Part shown: positions 26,440 to 35,445 of the stretch, in pieces | Layout of the letters: every line of letters starts with the position of its first letter | Position numbering within the stretch: position 1 is the first letter of the stretch | Assembly (NCBI GenBank): GCA_963691835.1 | Contig: OY829383.1 | Span: 1,798,001-1,862,000 of the forward strand | Reading direction: 5' to 3' | DNA length: 64,000 nt | From: G963691835 sp963691835 | GTDB taxonomy: Bacteria; Pseudomonadota; Alphaproteobacteria; Thalassobaculales; Thalassobaculaceae | Program-made: the position numbers and the translations under genes | Notes under the pieces: generated by a model | Database searches by the model: none | What the model saw: only the letters and a program-made list of their open reading frames with translations | What the model was told of the DNA's origin: nothing

Positions 26440-28152
26440 ATGGCGAGGGTCGTGGACTACATCATCGTGGGGGCGGGTTCGGCGGGCTGCGTCCTCGCGT
26501 CCAGGCTCTCGGAAGATCCCGACGTCACGGTGATGGTTCTGGAAGCAGGCGGCAAGGACCGGGGCTGGCAGATCCATATGCCCGCCGCACTCGCCTACCC
26601 GCTTTCCAACGACAAGGCCAATTGGGCGTATTGGAGCGAGCCGGAACCGGGAATGGACGGCCGCCGTCTCTATTGCCCGCGCGGCCGGGTTCTGGGCGGA
26701 TCGTCCTCGATCAATGGCATGGCGTATGTGCGGGGACATGCCCGCGACTATGACCGTTGGGGCCAGACGGGTCTGGCGGGATGGAGCTACGCGCACTGTC
26801 TGCCGTATTTCCGGAAGGCAGAGACCTACGACAGGGGCGGAGACGCCTATCGCGGCGACGGCGGACCGCTCCATGTCACCGGCGGGCGGATGGACAACCC
26901 GCTCCATCAAGCCTGGGTTGAGGCCGGGCGGCAGGCGGGCTACCCCGTCACACGGGACATGAACGGCCACGCCCAGGAAGGCCTGGGCCGGATGGACATG
27001 ACCACCCACAACGGCGAGCGGTGGAGTGCGGCAAAGGCCTATCTCGGCCCCGCGCGCAGCCGCTCCGGCGTATCGGTGGAGACGCGGGTCATGGTCCGCC
27101 AGATCCTGTTCGACGGCAGCCGCGCGGTTGGTGTGGAGATCGTCCAGGGCGGCCGAACGGAAACCATCCGGGCGGAGCGGGAAGTGATCGTCTCGGCCGG
27201 GGCCATCAACTCACCCCAGCTCCTGATGCTCTCGGGCATCGGCCCCGGCGACCATCTCCAGCAGATGGGGATCGAGGTTCGCCGGGATCTTCCGGGAGTG
27301 GGCTCAAACCTTCAGGACCATCTGGAGGTCTATATCCAACACGCCTGCCTGGAGCCGGTGACGCTCTACTCCGCTCAGGCGCTGCATCGGAAAGCGGTGA
27401 TCGGTGCCCAATGGCTGCTGACGCGGACGGGGCTCGGCGCCTCCACCCACTTCGAGTCCGGCGGCTTTATCCGGTCCCGAGCGGGCGTGGAGCATCCGGA
27501 CCTGCAGTACCACTTCCTGCCGATCGCGATTAACTATGACGGCACCAATCCGGCGAAGACCCATGGCTTCCAGGCCCATGTGGGACCGATGCGCCCGACT
27601 TCTCGCGGTCATGTCCGCCTTCGGTCCGCCAATCCCGGGGACACGCCGGAGATCCTGTTCAACTACATGATGACCGAGGGGGACCGGCAGGAGATGCGGG
27701 CCGGTGTGCGGCTGACGCGGGAGATTTTCGCGCAGACCGCCTTCGACCGGTGGCGCGGCCGTGAGCTGGCGCCGGGACCGGAGGCGCAGACGGACGCCGA
27801 GATCGACGCGTTCGTCCGGGAGCACGGCGAGAGTGCCTATCATCCGAGTTGCACCTGTGCGATGGGGCCGGATACGGACATCATGGCGGTGGTTGACGGG
27901 GAAGGCCGGGTTCATGGCCTCGACGGGCTGCGGGTGGTCGACGCCTCGATCATGCCGACGATCGCCAGCGGAAACCTCAACGCCCCGACAATCATGATGG
28001 CGGAGAAGATCGCCGACAGAATCCGGGGGCGGGAGCCATTGCCGCCCTCCGACGCCCCGGTCTGGATCGCGCCCGACTGGGACAGCCGGCAACGGCCCGC
28101 ACCCGAAGGGCACCCTGCCCCAGGCACGACGGTAGAGAGTTTGCGCGCCTGA
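26440..28152 (+). CDS. betA: GMC oxidoreductase, choline dehydrogenase-like
   Basis: FAD-dependent alcohol dehydrogenase of the GMC family; BetA oxidises choline to betaine aldehyde at the membrane for glycine betaine synthesis. The 570-residue protein has the FAD motif GAGSAGC (11-17), RVLGGSSSINGMAYVRGH, the BetA-like QEGLGRMDMTT, the second GMC signature SAGAINSPQLLMLSGIG, the catalytic YHPSCTCAMG region and a final VDASIMPTIASGNLNAPT. ATG 26440 is preceded by GGAAGGA and gives the normal length; the ORF itself runs back to 26287. No betB or betI is nearby, so another primary alcohol substrate is possible. Confidence 0.82.
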   Translation: MARVVDYIIVGAGSAGCVLASRLSEDPDVTVMVLEAGGKDRGWQIHMPAALAYPLSNDKANWAYWSEPEPGMDGRRLYCPRGRVLGGSSSINGMAYVRGHARDYDRWGQTGLAGWSYAHCLPYFRKAETYDRGGDAYRGDGGPLHVTGGRMDNPLHQAWVEAGRQAGYPVTRDMNGHAQEGLGRMDMTTHNGERWSAAKAYLGPARSRSGVSVETRVMVRQILFDGSRAVGVEIVQGGRTETIRAEREVIVSAGAINSPQLLMLSGIGPGDHLQQMGIEVRRDLPGVGSNLQDHLEVYIQHACLEPVTLYSAQALHRKAVIGAQWLLTRTGLGASTHFESGGFIRSRAGVEHPDLQYHFLPIAINYDGTNPAKTHGFQAHVGPMRPTSRGHVRLRSANPGDTPEILFNYMMTEGDRQEMRAGVRLTREIFAQTAFDRWRGRELAPGPEAQTDAEIDAFVREHGESAYHPSCTCAMGPDTDIMAVVDGEGRVHGLDGLRVVDASIMPTIASGNLNAPTIMMAEKIADRIRGREPLPPSDAPVWIAPDWDSRQRPAPEGHPAPGTTVESLRA

Positions 28153-28169
28153 GCGGTCTTGCCGTCGAT

Positions 28170-28190
28170 GGGGAGGGGTTTAAGCTCCCC
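28170..28190 (+). terminator. hairpin after the choline dehydrogenase-like gene
   Basis: GGGGAG (28170-28175) pairs with CTCCCC (28185-28190) around a 9-base loop, 18 bases after the stop codon. No T-run follows. It may be a weak terminator or an mRNA-end hairpin before the EamA gene. Confidence 0.4.
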
Positions 28191-28214
28191 CCACCTCACC
28201 CGACCGGCTGACCC

Positions 28215-29156
28215 ATGCCCGAACCGACACCGACAGACCACGGCTCCCCCTCCAACGGGAAGGAGGATCGCCTCGGCACCGCCATCCTGCTGATGCTGGT
28301 GGCCATCACCGTCCTGCCGTTGATGAACGTGCTGGCGAAGGTCCTGTCGGAGTCCTACTCAACGACACAGATCGTGTGGGCGCGGTATGCCGGGCATACG
28401 CTGTTCGTGCTGTTGTTGTTTCTGCCCAGCCGCGGCCTGTCGCTCTTCAAGACCACCCGGCCGGGCGTGCACTTCACCCGCTCACTGCTGATGTTCGCCT
28501 GCACATGCCTGTTCTTCGCAGCGCTGCGATACATCCCCGTGCCGACGGCGAGTGCCATCAACTTCACCTCGCCGCTGATCGTCACGGCCCTGGCCGTCCC
28601 CTTTCTCGGCGAGAAGGTCGGCGTCCGCCGCTGGCTCGCGGTGCTCGTTGGCTTTGCGGGTGCGATGATCGTCATCCGGCCGGGCGGGGAAAGTGCGCAC
28701 TGGGCCATGGCGCTGGTTGGCGGCACAGCGTTGTTCTATGCGGTCTACCAGATCCTGACCCGGCGCTACTCGGACGCTGACCCGCCGGAGACCTCGCTTC
28801 TCTGGATCTCGCTGGTCGGGACCGTGATCCTGTCCGTTGTCGTACCATTCGACTGGACGATGCCGCCGAGCCTTCTGGAATGGGGGATGCTGGCCGCTGT
28901 CGGGGCCATGGGCGGGCTCGGCCACTTCTTCGTCATCCGTGCGTTTCAGTACGGTGAGGCATCTGTCCTCTCGCCGATGAACTACGGACAGATCGTGATG
29001 GCGACGTTGGTGAGCTGGCTCGTCTTCGACACCTTCCCGGACGCGCTGTTCTGGGCGGGGGCCGCGATCATCGCGGGATCCGGCCTCTACATCGCCTACC
29101 GCGAGAGGGTCCGGCGTCGGGAAGCGGCGGCGGCGGCCGAGAGGGTTGACCCCTAG
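28215..29156 (+). CDS. EamA/DMT family transporter
   Basis: 313-residue inner-membrane protein with ten predicted hydrophobic helices arranged as two EamA repeats. The first repeat contains PTASAINFTSPLIVTALAVP and the second contains EASVLSPMNYGQIVMATLVS, the paired positions expected in drug/metabolite transporters. Members export or import small metabolites; the substrate is unknown. It starts about 60 bases after the oxidoreductase gene and is followed on the same strand by the sialic-acid-synthase-like gene. Confidence 0.88.
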   Translation: MPEPTPTDHGSPSNGKEDRLGTAILLMLVAITVLPLMNVLAKVLSESYSTTQIVWARYAGHTLFVLLLFLPSRGLSLFKTTRPGVHFTRSLLMFACTCLFFAALRYIPVPTASAINFTSPLIVTALAVPFLGEKVGVRRWLAVLVGFAGAMIVIRPGGESAHWAMALVGGTALFYAVYQILTRRYSDADPPETSLLWISLVGTVILSVVVPFDWTMPPSLLEWGMLAAVGAMGGLGHFFVIRAFQYGEASVLSPMNYGQIVMATLVSWLVFDTFPDALFWAGAAIIAGSGLYIAYRERVRRREAAAAAERVDP

Positions 29157-29241
29157 GAGATCGGGACTTCCGGGACTTGCCGAAGCCCCCTAATGTTTAC
29201 CGGCAATCGCCAGCGTCCATCCCTGAGCCAGGAGATCGGCC

Positions 29242-30297
29242 ATGCCAGCCCTCGTCACCATCGCAGGACGCCCGGTCGGGCCCGGCCACCCGCCTTTCCT
29301 GATCGCCGAGATCGGGGCGAACCACGACGGGGACCCGGAGGTCGCCCACAAGATGATCGATGTGGCCGCCGATGCCGGGGCCGACGCGATCAAGCTTCAG
29401 ACCTACACCTCCGAGGATCTCGTCGCGGACAAGGACCGGGAGGTAACCTGGGGCCCGGTGGGACACCAGGTGACCGAGAAAATCGGCCCGATGTTCGATC
29501 GGGTCGCCCTGCCGCGCGACGCCCACGCGAAACTGTTCGAGCATGCCAGCCAACGGGGTCTGATCGGTTTCTCCACCCCGTTCAGCGTCGATGGGGTCGG
29601 CTTCCTCGACGGCTTGGGCGTGCCATGCTTCAAGGTGGCGGCGTCGGACTTCTCCTTCGAGGACATGCTGGCGGCGATCGCGGCCACTGGGAAGCCGACC
29701 ATTCTGTCGCTCGGCAAGTCGACGCTGGCGGATGCGGACCAGGCCGTGCGGTTTGTGCGTGAACATGGGCTGAACGATCTCATTCTGCTGCACTGCGTGG
29801 CTCAGTATCCGGCACCCATGGATGAGATGAACCTGCGCACCATCCCGGCACTCGCCGGGCTTTATCCGAATAGCCCCATCGGCCTGTCCGATCATTCCAT
29901 CGGCATTACCGCGGCCCTGGGAGCCATCGCGGTGGGTGGCTCGATCGTCGAGAAGCACTACACCCTCGATAAGGCCCGCGTCGGCCCGGACCACTGGTTC
30001 AGCGCCGATCCGGCCGAACTCACGGCACTCGCCAAGGGCATGAAGGAGATGGGCAGGGCCTTGGGCGGTGTGCGCGCGGGAATCCTGCCGTCCGAGATCT
30101 CCGAACGACGGGATGCAACCCGCTCTCTGGTCGCGGCGGTCGACATTCCCGCCGGCACACCAGTCACCAAAGCGCATCTGAAAGCGGTTCGGCCGGGCTG
30201 GGGGATCGACCCCCGCGACCGGGAGAAGCTCCTCGGGCTTGCGCCCAAAACTAAAATCACTGCCGATACGGTCCTCACTTGGGCGCATTTCCAATAG
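29242..30297 (+). CDS. N-acetylneuraminate / pseudaminate / legionaminate synthase family protein
   Basis: PEP-dependent aldolase-type synthase forming a nine-carbon sialic-type acid from an aminosugar. The 351-residue protein has a TIM-barrel NeuB domain with LIAEIGANHDGD, IKLQTYTSEDL, GFSTPF, FKVAASDF, GLSDHSIG and VEKHYTLDK. A C-terminal SAF (antifreeze-like) domain begins near ERRDATRSLVAAVDIPAGTP. It looks complete. The sequence alone does not separate NeuB, PseI and LegI activities. No partner genes for making or activating the sugar are in the window, although a polysaccharide export pair begins at 62.6 kb. Confidence 0.88.
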   Translation: MPALVTIAGRPVGPGHPPFLIAEIGANHDGDPEVAHKMIDVAADAGADAIKLQTYTSEDLVADKDREVTWGPVGHQVTEKIGPMFDRVALPRDAHAKLFEHASQRGLIGFSTPFSVDGVGFLDGLGVPCFKVAASDFSFEDMLAAIAATGKPTILSLGKSTLADADQAVRFVREHGLNDLILLHCVAQYPAPMDEMNLRTIPALAGLYPNSPIGLSDHSIGITAALGAIAVGGSIVEKHYTLDKARVGPDHWFSADPAELTALAKGMKEMGRALGGVRAGILPSEISERRDATRSLVAAVDIPAGTPVTKAHLKAVRPGWGIDPRDREKLLGLAPKTKITADTVLTWAHFQ

Positions 30298-30428
30298 AAA
30301 TTAGCCAGAAATTAACCGTTTCGAGGGGTCCTCCTCCCGAATTGATTAAATCGCTCTAGAAGTCGGCTTTCCTTTCGGTCTACATTTTTTTGCAACGCAC
30401 CCATAGAGGGGCGATGTGCTGAACACGG

Positions 30429-31472
30429 GTGGCCATGGATTCTCTGAACGCCAGTTCTCCGCCGATTCTGGAGGTCGACGACCTCCGCACGGTCTTTGGG
30501 ACGCGGGACGGTGCGGTGCACGCCGTCAACGGGGTCAGCTTCCACCTTCGGGAAGGTGAGCTTCTCGGCATCGTCGGGGAAAGCGGCTCCGGCAAAAGCG
30601 TGACGATGATGTCGCTGCTGAAGCTGGTTCCGATGCCACCCGCGGAAATCACCTCCGGCTCGGTTATGTTCGAGGGGCGGGATCTGCTGAAGCTCAGCCC
30701 GCGCGAGCTGCGGGATGTGCGCGGCGGGGCGATCGGCTTCATCTTCCAGGACCCGATGACCTCCCTGAACCCGGTGTTCACCGTCGGCTATCAGTTGATG
30801 GAGCCGCTCCGGGAGCATCTCAATCTCAATAATGCGGAAGCACGCCAGCGGGCCGCGGCCCTTTTGGATCTTGTCGGCATCCCCTCGCCGGATGATCGCC
30901 TCGACGACTATCCCCACCAGTTCTCCGGCGGCATGCGCCAGCGCGTCATGATCGCCATCGCGCTTGCGTGTGATCCCCGCCTCCTGATCGCGGATGAGCC
31001 GACCACCGCGCTGGATGTCACCATCCAGGCGCAGATTCTCGAGATCGTGCGCAAGCTCCGCCAGGAGCTCGGCATGGCGATGATTTGGATCACCCATGAT
31101 CTCGGCGTCGTCGCCGGTATCGCGGACCGGGTGATCGTCATGTATGGCGGCCAGATCGTAGAGCATGCTGCCGTCCAGGACCTCTACGGGGCGCCGAAAC
31201 ATCCCTACACCAAGGCGCTGTTGGAGACGCTGCCGAGCCTTGAGGGGGATCGGGCCGAACGGTTGAACAGCATCTCGGGACAGCCGCCAAGCCTGGACGC
31301 CGAGCCCACCTCGTGCCCCTTCGCCGCCCGGTGTGCCTATGCGTTCGACCGTTGCCTTCGCGAGAACCCGAAGATTCAGAGTGTGAACGGCGGCTGGGTG
31401 GACGGACAGGTTAGCCATGACGTCGCCTGCTGGTGGGATATTGATGCAGGAGCACCGCGCGATGACCGCTGA
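30429..31472 (+). CDS. oligopeptide-type ABC transporter ATPase, DppD/OppD class
   Basis: First gene of the second peptide importer. The 347-residue ATPase has Walker A GESGSGKS (50-57), FSGGMRQRVMIAIAL and LLIADEPTTALD. Its C-terminal oligo_HPY region has the cysteine cluster CPFAARCAYAFDRC, seen in DppD/DppF-type subunits with an iron-sulphur-like motif. Start is either GTG 30429 or the ATG two codons later; neither has a clear ribosome-binding site. The 131-base leader 30298-30428 is AT-rich with a T7 tract but no convincing promoter hexamers. Confidence 0.92.
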   Translation: MAMDSLNASSPPILEVDDLRTVFGTRDGAVHAVNGVSFHLREGELLGIVGESGSGKSVTMMSLLKLVPMPPAEITSGSVMFEGRDLLKLSPRELRDVRGGAIGFIFQDPMTSLNPVFTVGYQLMEPLREHLNLNNAEARQRAAALLDLVGIPSPDDRLDDYPHQFSGGMRQRVMIAIALACDPRLLIADEPTTALDVTIQAQILEIVRKLRQELGMAMIWITHDLGVVAGIADRVIVMYGGQIVEHAAVQDLYGAPKHPYTKALLETLPSLEGDRAERLNSISGQPPSLDAEPTSCPFAARCAYAFDRCLRENPKIQSVNGGWVDGQVSHDVACWWDIDAGAPRDDR

Positions 31473-32607
31473 CGCCGCCGCCACGGAACAGGTTTCCACC
31501 GGCGGGACCAAGCCGGGCATGCCGCTGGTCCAGGTCCAGGACCTGAAGATGCACTTCCCGATCTACGCCGGGGTGTTCCGGCGGCAGGTGGGCAGCATCA
31601 AGGCCGTCGACGGGGTGAGCTTCGACATCCTGAAGGGCGAGACGCTCGGCCTTGTGGGGGAGAGCGGGTGCGGCAAGTCCACGACGGGTCGCGTGATCCT
31701 TCGACTCTACGAGGCGACCTCCGGCAGTGTGGTTCTGGATGGCGTGGACATCGCGCAACTGGGAAGCGAAGACCTGCGACGCATGCGGCCGCGAATGCAG
31801 ATGGTCTTCCAGGATCCGCACGCCAGCCTCAATCCCCGGATGACTGTCGGCGCCATTATCTCCGAGCCGCTGGATGAGCACGGGCTGCTGAAGGGGGCGG
31901 ACAAGAACGCGCGGGTCGAGGAACTGCTCGATCAGGTCGGCCTGAACCCGAAGTTCACCAACCGGTACCCGCACGAGTTCTCCGGCGGTCAACGGCAGCG
32001 CATCGGCATTGCCCGCGCGCTGGCCCTGAACCCGGACTTCATCGTCTGTGATGAGCCGATCGCAGCCCTGGACGTCTCGATCCAGGCGCAGGTGGTCAAT
32101 CTTCTGGAGGATCTTCAGGAGAAGTTGGGCCTCACCTATCTCTTCATCAGCCACGACTTGAGCATGATCCGGCACATCGCCGACCGGGTCGCGGTGATGT
32201 ATCTCGGCAAGGTGGTTGAGCTGGCGCCGCGCGACGCGCTCTACACCGCGCCGAAACACCCCTACACTCAAGCCTTGCTGTCGGCGGTGCCGATCCCAAA
32301 TCCGGAGATCGAAGCCACCCGGGAGCATATCGTGCTGAAGGGCGACCTTCCGAGCCCGGCGAACCCGCCGGAGGGTTGTAACTTCTGCACACGGTGTCCG
32401 ATCGCGACCGACCTTTGCCGGACGGAAGATCCGGCATGGCGCGAGATCGAACCCGGACGCCACGTCGCCTGCCACTACGCAGAGCAGGGCGACGTTGCGT
32501 CCGGAAGCGGGATCAGCCGAGAAACGGCGCCGATCCGACGAGAGCCGGGGAACGGGGGTGAACACCCCGGCCCCACGTACGAAACAGGGAGCTATTCACG
32601 ATGTTGA
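31462..32607 (+). CDS. oligopeptide-type ABC transporter ATPase, DppF/OppF class
   Basis: Second ATPase of the importer, 381 residues, with GESGCGKS (66-73), FSGGQRQRIGIARAL and the Walker B segment CDEPIAALD. The C-terminal oligo_HPY region contains CNFCTRCPIATDLC. ATG 31462 is preferred because AGGAG lies 9 bases upstream; it overlaps the DppD stop by 11 bases. ATG 31444 is an alternative. The last ~25 residues run past the family's usual end and overlap the binding-protein gene start by 7 bases. Confidence 0.92.
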   Translation: MTADAAATEQVSTGGTKPGMPLVQVQDLKMHFPIYAGVFRRQVGSIKAVDGVSFDILKGETLGLVGESGCGKSTTGRVILRLYEATSGSVVLDGVDIAQLGSEDLRRMRPRMQMVFQDPHASLNPRMTVGAIISEPLDEHGLLKGADKNARVEELLDQVGLNPKFTNRYPHEFSGGQRQRIGIARALALNPDFIVCDEPIAALDVSIQAQVVNLLEDLQEKLGLTYLFISHDLSMIRHIADRVAVMYLGKVVELAPRDALYTAPKHPYTQALLSAVPIPNPEIEATREHIVLKGDLPSPANPPEGCNFCTRCPIATDLCRTEDPAWREIEPGRHVACHYAEQGDVASGSGISRETAPIRREPGNGGEHPGPTYETGSYSRC

Positions 32608-34322
32608 AGGCACGAACTCTGGTCCTGGCGACCGCGGCCACGGCGATGATCGCCGGTACGGCCCACGCTGGCAGCCATTCCGGTCGAGGGACGGATGGCC
32701 AGCTCAAGATCCTCTACTGGCAGGCACCGTCGATCCTGAACCCGTTCCTATCGGGTGGAACAAAGGACGTTGATGCTTCTTCCGTCATTCTGGAGCCGTT
32801 GGCCCATTATGATGAGAAGGGCAACATCGTGGCCGCGCTGGCGGAGGACATCCCGACGACGGCCAATGGCGGCGTCGCGGCGGACCTCAAGTCGATCACC
32901 TGGAAGCTGAAGAAGGGCGTGGTCTGGTCGGACGGCACACCGTTCACCGCACACGACGTCGAGTTCACGGCGGACTACTGCCTGCATCCTGAAGGCGGCT
33001 GTAACGCGGCCGACCGTTTCCAGGACGTCACCTCCGTCAAGGCGGTCGATGACTACACGGTCAAGATCACGTTCGGTGTTGCCAAGCCATTCCCGTACGG
33101 CCCGTTCGTCGGCTCCACCTCGCCGGTGATCCAGAAGGCACAGTTCGAGAACTGCATGGGTGCGAAAGCCCCTGAGTGCACCGAGCAGAACTTCGGCTCC
33201 ATCGGCACCGGCCCGTTCAAGGTCGCCGAGTTCAAGCCGAACGACGTCGTTCTCTACGTGATGAACGAAAACTATCGTGACCCGGCATTGCCGAAGTTCG
33301 ACAGCGTCCTGATCAAGGGCGGCGGTGACGCGGTGTCGGCGGCCCGCGCGGTCCTCGAGACCGGCGAGTTCGACTACGCCTGGAACCTGCAGGTCGAGCC
33401 GGAGATCCTGTCCACCATGGCGAAAGCCGGCAAGGGCAAGGTCATCTCCTCCTTCGGCAGCTCGGTCGAGCGTCTCATGGTTCAGCTGACCAACCCGGAT
33501 CCGGCGTTGGGCGACAAGCGGGCGACCTACCAGGACGGCAACAACCCGCACCCATTCCTTTCCGATCCGGCGGTCCGCAAGGCTCTGTCCATGGCGATCG
33601 ACCGTCAGATCCTGGTGGATGCGGGCTACGGTCCGGCCGGTCAGGTGACCTGCAACGTGCTGCCGGCCCCGGCGGTCTATGCGTCGACGGCCAATGACTC
33701 CTGTAAGGTTCAGGATATCGCGGGTGCGAACAAGCTGCTGGATGATGCGGGCTGGGCCCGTGGCTCCGACGGCGTCCGCGAAAAGGGCGGCGTCCGCCTC
33801 TCGATCCTCTACCAGACCTCCACCAACTCCGTGCGTCAGGGCACCCAGGCTCTGATCAAGCAGATGTGGCAGGAGATCGGCGTCGAGACCGAGCTCAAGA
33901 ACATCAGCGCTTCCGTGTTCTTCGGTGGCGACCAGTCGAGCCCGGACACGTTCCAGAAGTTCTTCTCGGACATCGAGATGTACACCAACAACTTCAACGG
34001 AACCGATCCGGAGAACTACATGAACCGCTGGCTCTGCGCGAACATGCCGAGCCCGGAGACGCAGTGGATTGGCCAGAACATGCCGCGCTTCTGCAGCGCC
34101 GAGTATGACGCGCTCTCCAAGAAGCTGGCGGTTACGGCTGCCATTGAAGAGCGGGCGATCATCGCGAAGAAGATGAACGACATGCTCGTTCAGGAAGGCG
34201 CGATCATTCCGCTGATCCACCGTGGTGCGGTTGCGGCTCACGCGCTGAGCCTCGGCGGCGTCAAGCAGAACGTCTGGGATGCCACCCCGTGGAACATCCA
34301 GGAATGGCACCGCATCAAGTAA
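32601..34322 (+). CDS. periplasmic peptide-binding protein, family 5
   Basis: 573-residue solute-binding protein for the dpp-like importer. A classical signal peptide ends at AHA-GS (cleavage near residue 23). The mature part has ITWKLKKGVVWSDGTPFTAHDVEF, the SBP family 5 signature, and paired cysteines around residues 130-200 that may form disulphides. The ligand is unknown; a downstream amidohydrolase suggests peptides or acylated amino acids. It is followed by a strong hairpin before the permease genes, a pattern that commonly raises binding-protein mRNA over permease mRNA. Confidence 0.92.
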   Translation: MLKARTLVLATAATAMIAGTAHAGSHSGRGTDGQLKILYWQAPSILNPFLSGGTKDVDASSVILEPLAHYDEKGNIVAALAEDIPTTANGGVAADLKSITWKLKKGVVWSDGTPFTAHDVEFTADYCLHPEGGCNAADRFQDVTSVKAVDDYTVKITFGVAKPFPYGPFVGSTSPVIQKAQFENCMGAKAPECTEQNFGSIGTGPFKVAEFKPNDVVLYVMNENYRDPALPKFDSVLIKGGGDAVSAARAVLETGEFDYAWNLQVEPEILSTMAKAGKGKVISSFGSSVERLMVQLTNPDPALGDKRATYQDGNNPHPFLSDPAVRKALSMAIDRQILVDAGYGPAGQVTCNVLPAPAVYASTANDSCKVQDIAGANKLLDDAGWARGSDGVREKGGVRLSILYQTSTNSVRQGTQALIKQMWQEIGVETELKNISASVFFGGDQSSPDTFQKFFSDIEMYTNNFNGTDPENYMNRWLCANMPSPETQWIGQNMPRFCSAEYDALSKKLAVTAAIEERAIIAKKMNDMLVQEGAIIPLIHRGAVAAHALSLGGVKQNVWDATPWNIQEWHRIK

Positions 34323-34339
34323 GGCGGTCCTAAGACCTT

Positions 34340-34374
34340 GCGGTCCGCCGGCTCAAGCCGGGCCGGCGGACCGC
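34340..34374 (+). other. intercistronic stem-loop between binding-protein and permease genes
   Basis: Perfect 12-bp inverted repeat GCGGTCCGCCGG (34340-34351) with CCGGCGGACCGC (34363-34374), 11-base loop, starting 18 bases after the binding-protein stop. There is no T-run. It probably stabilises upstream mRNA or partly terminates transcription rather than ending the operon, because the permease genes follow within 60 bases. Confidence 0.7.
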
Positions 34375-34431
34375 TTCCCGAAGCAAGACAAGACCCGTTT
34401 CATCAACCCCAGACCGCGGCCGGATCCAACT

Positions 34432-35445
34432 ATGTTCCGATACACGATCAGAAGACTGCTGTTCGCGATCCCAACGCTGCTGGTCATCAGTTTCATCATC
34501 TTCGCGTTGCTCGACCTCGCCCCCAGCGATCCGACGGCTCAGCTGCCGCTGACGATCCCCGAGGAAGTCCGCGAGATGATCAAGGAGAGCCTCGGGCTCG
34601 GCCAACCCTTCCACATCCGCTACTTCAAGTGGCTTGAGCAGTTCATGGTGAACGAGCCGTTGAACCTGATCGAGCAATGGTGGGGAATTGAGATTGGCAG
34701 CTCGGAAGAGCGCCTCCGCGTCCGCTCCTGGTCCACGCGCGCGCCGGTGGTCGACCTGATCGCCGCCCGGCTGCCCCAGACCCTGTCCGTCGTCGGTGTC
34801 TCCTACATCGTCGCCATCATGATTGCCGTGCCGATCGGCGTCATCTCCGCCTACAAGCAGTATTCGGTCTTCGATCAGGTCGGCACCTTCATCTCCATGC
34901 TCGGCTTCTCCGTCCCGACGTTCTTCACCGGTACGGTCTTCATCGTGATCTTCAGCGTCTATCTGGGCTGGCTGCCATCGATCTATGACACGACCCATGT
35001 GGTGAACGATTTCGATAGCCTGATCGTCCAGATGAAACAGATGATCATGCCGGTCATGGTGCTGGGCTTATTCAACGCCGCGCAGTTGAGCCGGTTCATG
35101 CGCTCCTCGATGCTGGACAACCTGAACCAGGAATATGTGCGGACCGCGCGGTCAAAAGGCATGTCGGAGAAGGTGGTGGTGCTGATCCACGTGCTCCGGA
35201 ACAGCCTGATCCCGGTGGTCACCGTGATCGCGCTGGGTCTGCCGTCCACCTTCGCGGGTGCGATCATCACCGAGCAGATCTTCCGCATCAACGGCGTCGG
35301 CCAGCTGCTGATCGGCGCGATCGAGGGAGCGGATATTCCCACGGTTCAGACGGTGACATTCATCTTCGCGATCCTGATCGTCATGTTCAATCTGATCGCC
35401 GATCTCCTCTACGGCATTCTCGACCCGAGGATTCGCTATGACTGA
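34432..35445 (+). CDS. oligopeptide-type ABC transporter permease, DppB class
   Basis: 337-residue inner-membrane permease beginning MFRYTIRRLLFAIPTLLVIS, typical for DppB. The long periplasmic loop after the first helix contains the LGLGQPF region, and the ATPase-contact loop is around VVVLIHVLRNSLIPVV. ATG 34432 is chosen because an upstream in-frame extension to 34279 overlaps the binding-protein gene and the hairpin. It overlaps the next permease gene by 8 bases. Confidence 0.92.
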   Translation: MFRYTIRRLLFAIPTLLVISFIIFALLDLAPSDPTAQLPLTIPEEVREMIKESLGLGQPFHIRYFKWLEQFMVNEPLNLIEQWWGIEIGSSEERLRVRSWSTRAPVVDLIAARLPQTLSVVGVSYIVAIMIAVPIGVISAYKQYSVFDQVGTFISMLGFSVPTFFTGTVFIVIFSVYLGWLPSIYDTTHVVNDFDSLIVQMKQMIMPVMVLGLFNAAQLSRFMRSSMLDNLNQEYVRTARSKGMSEKVVVLIHVLRNSLIPVVTVIALGLPSTFAGAIITEQIFRINGVGQLLIGAIEGADIPTVQTVTFIFAILIVMFNLIADLLYGILDPRIRYD

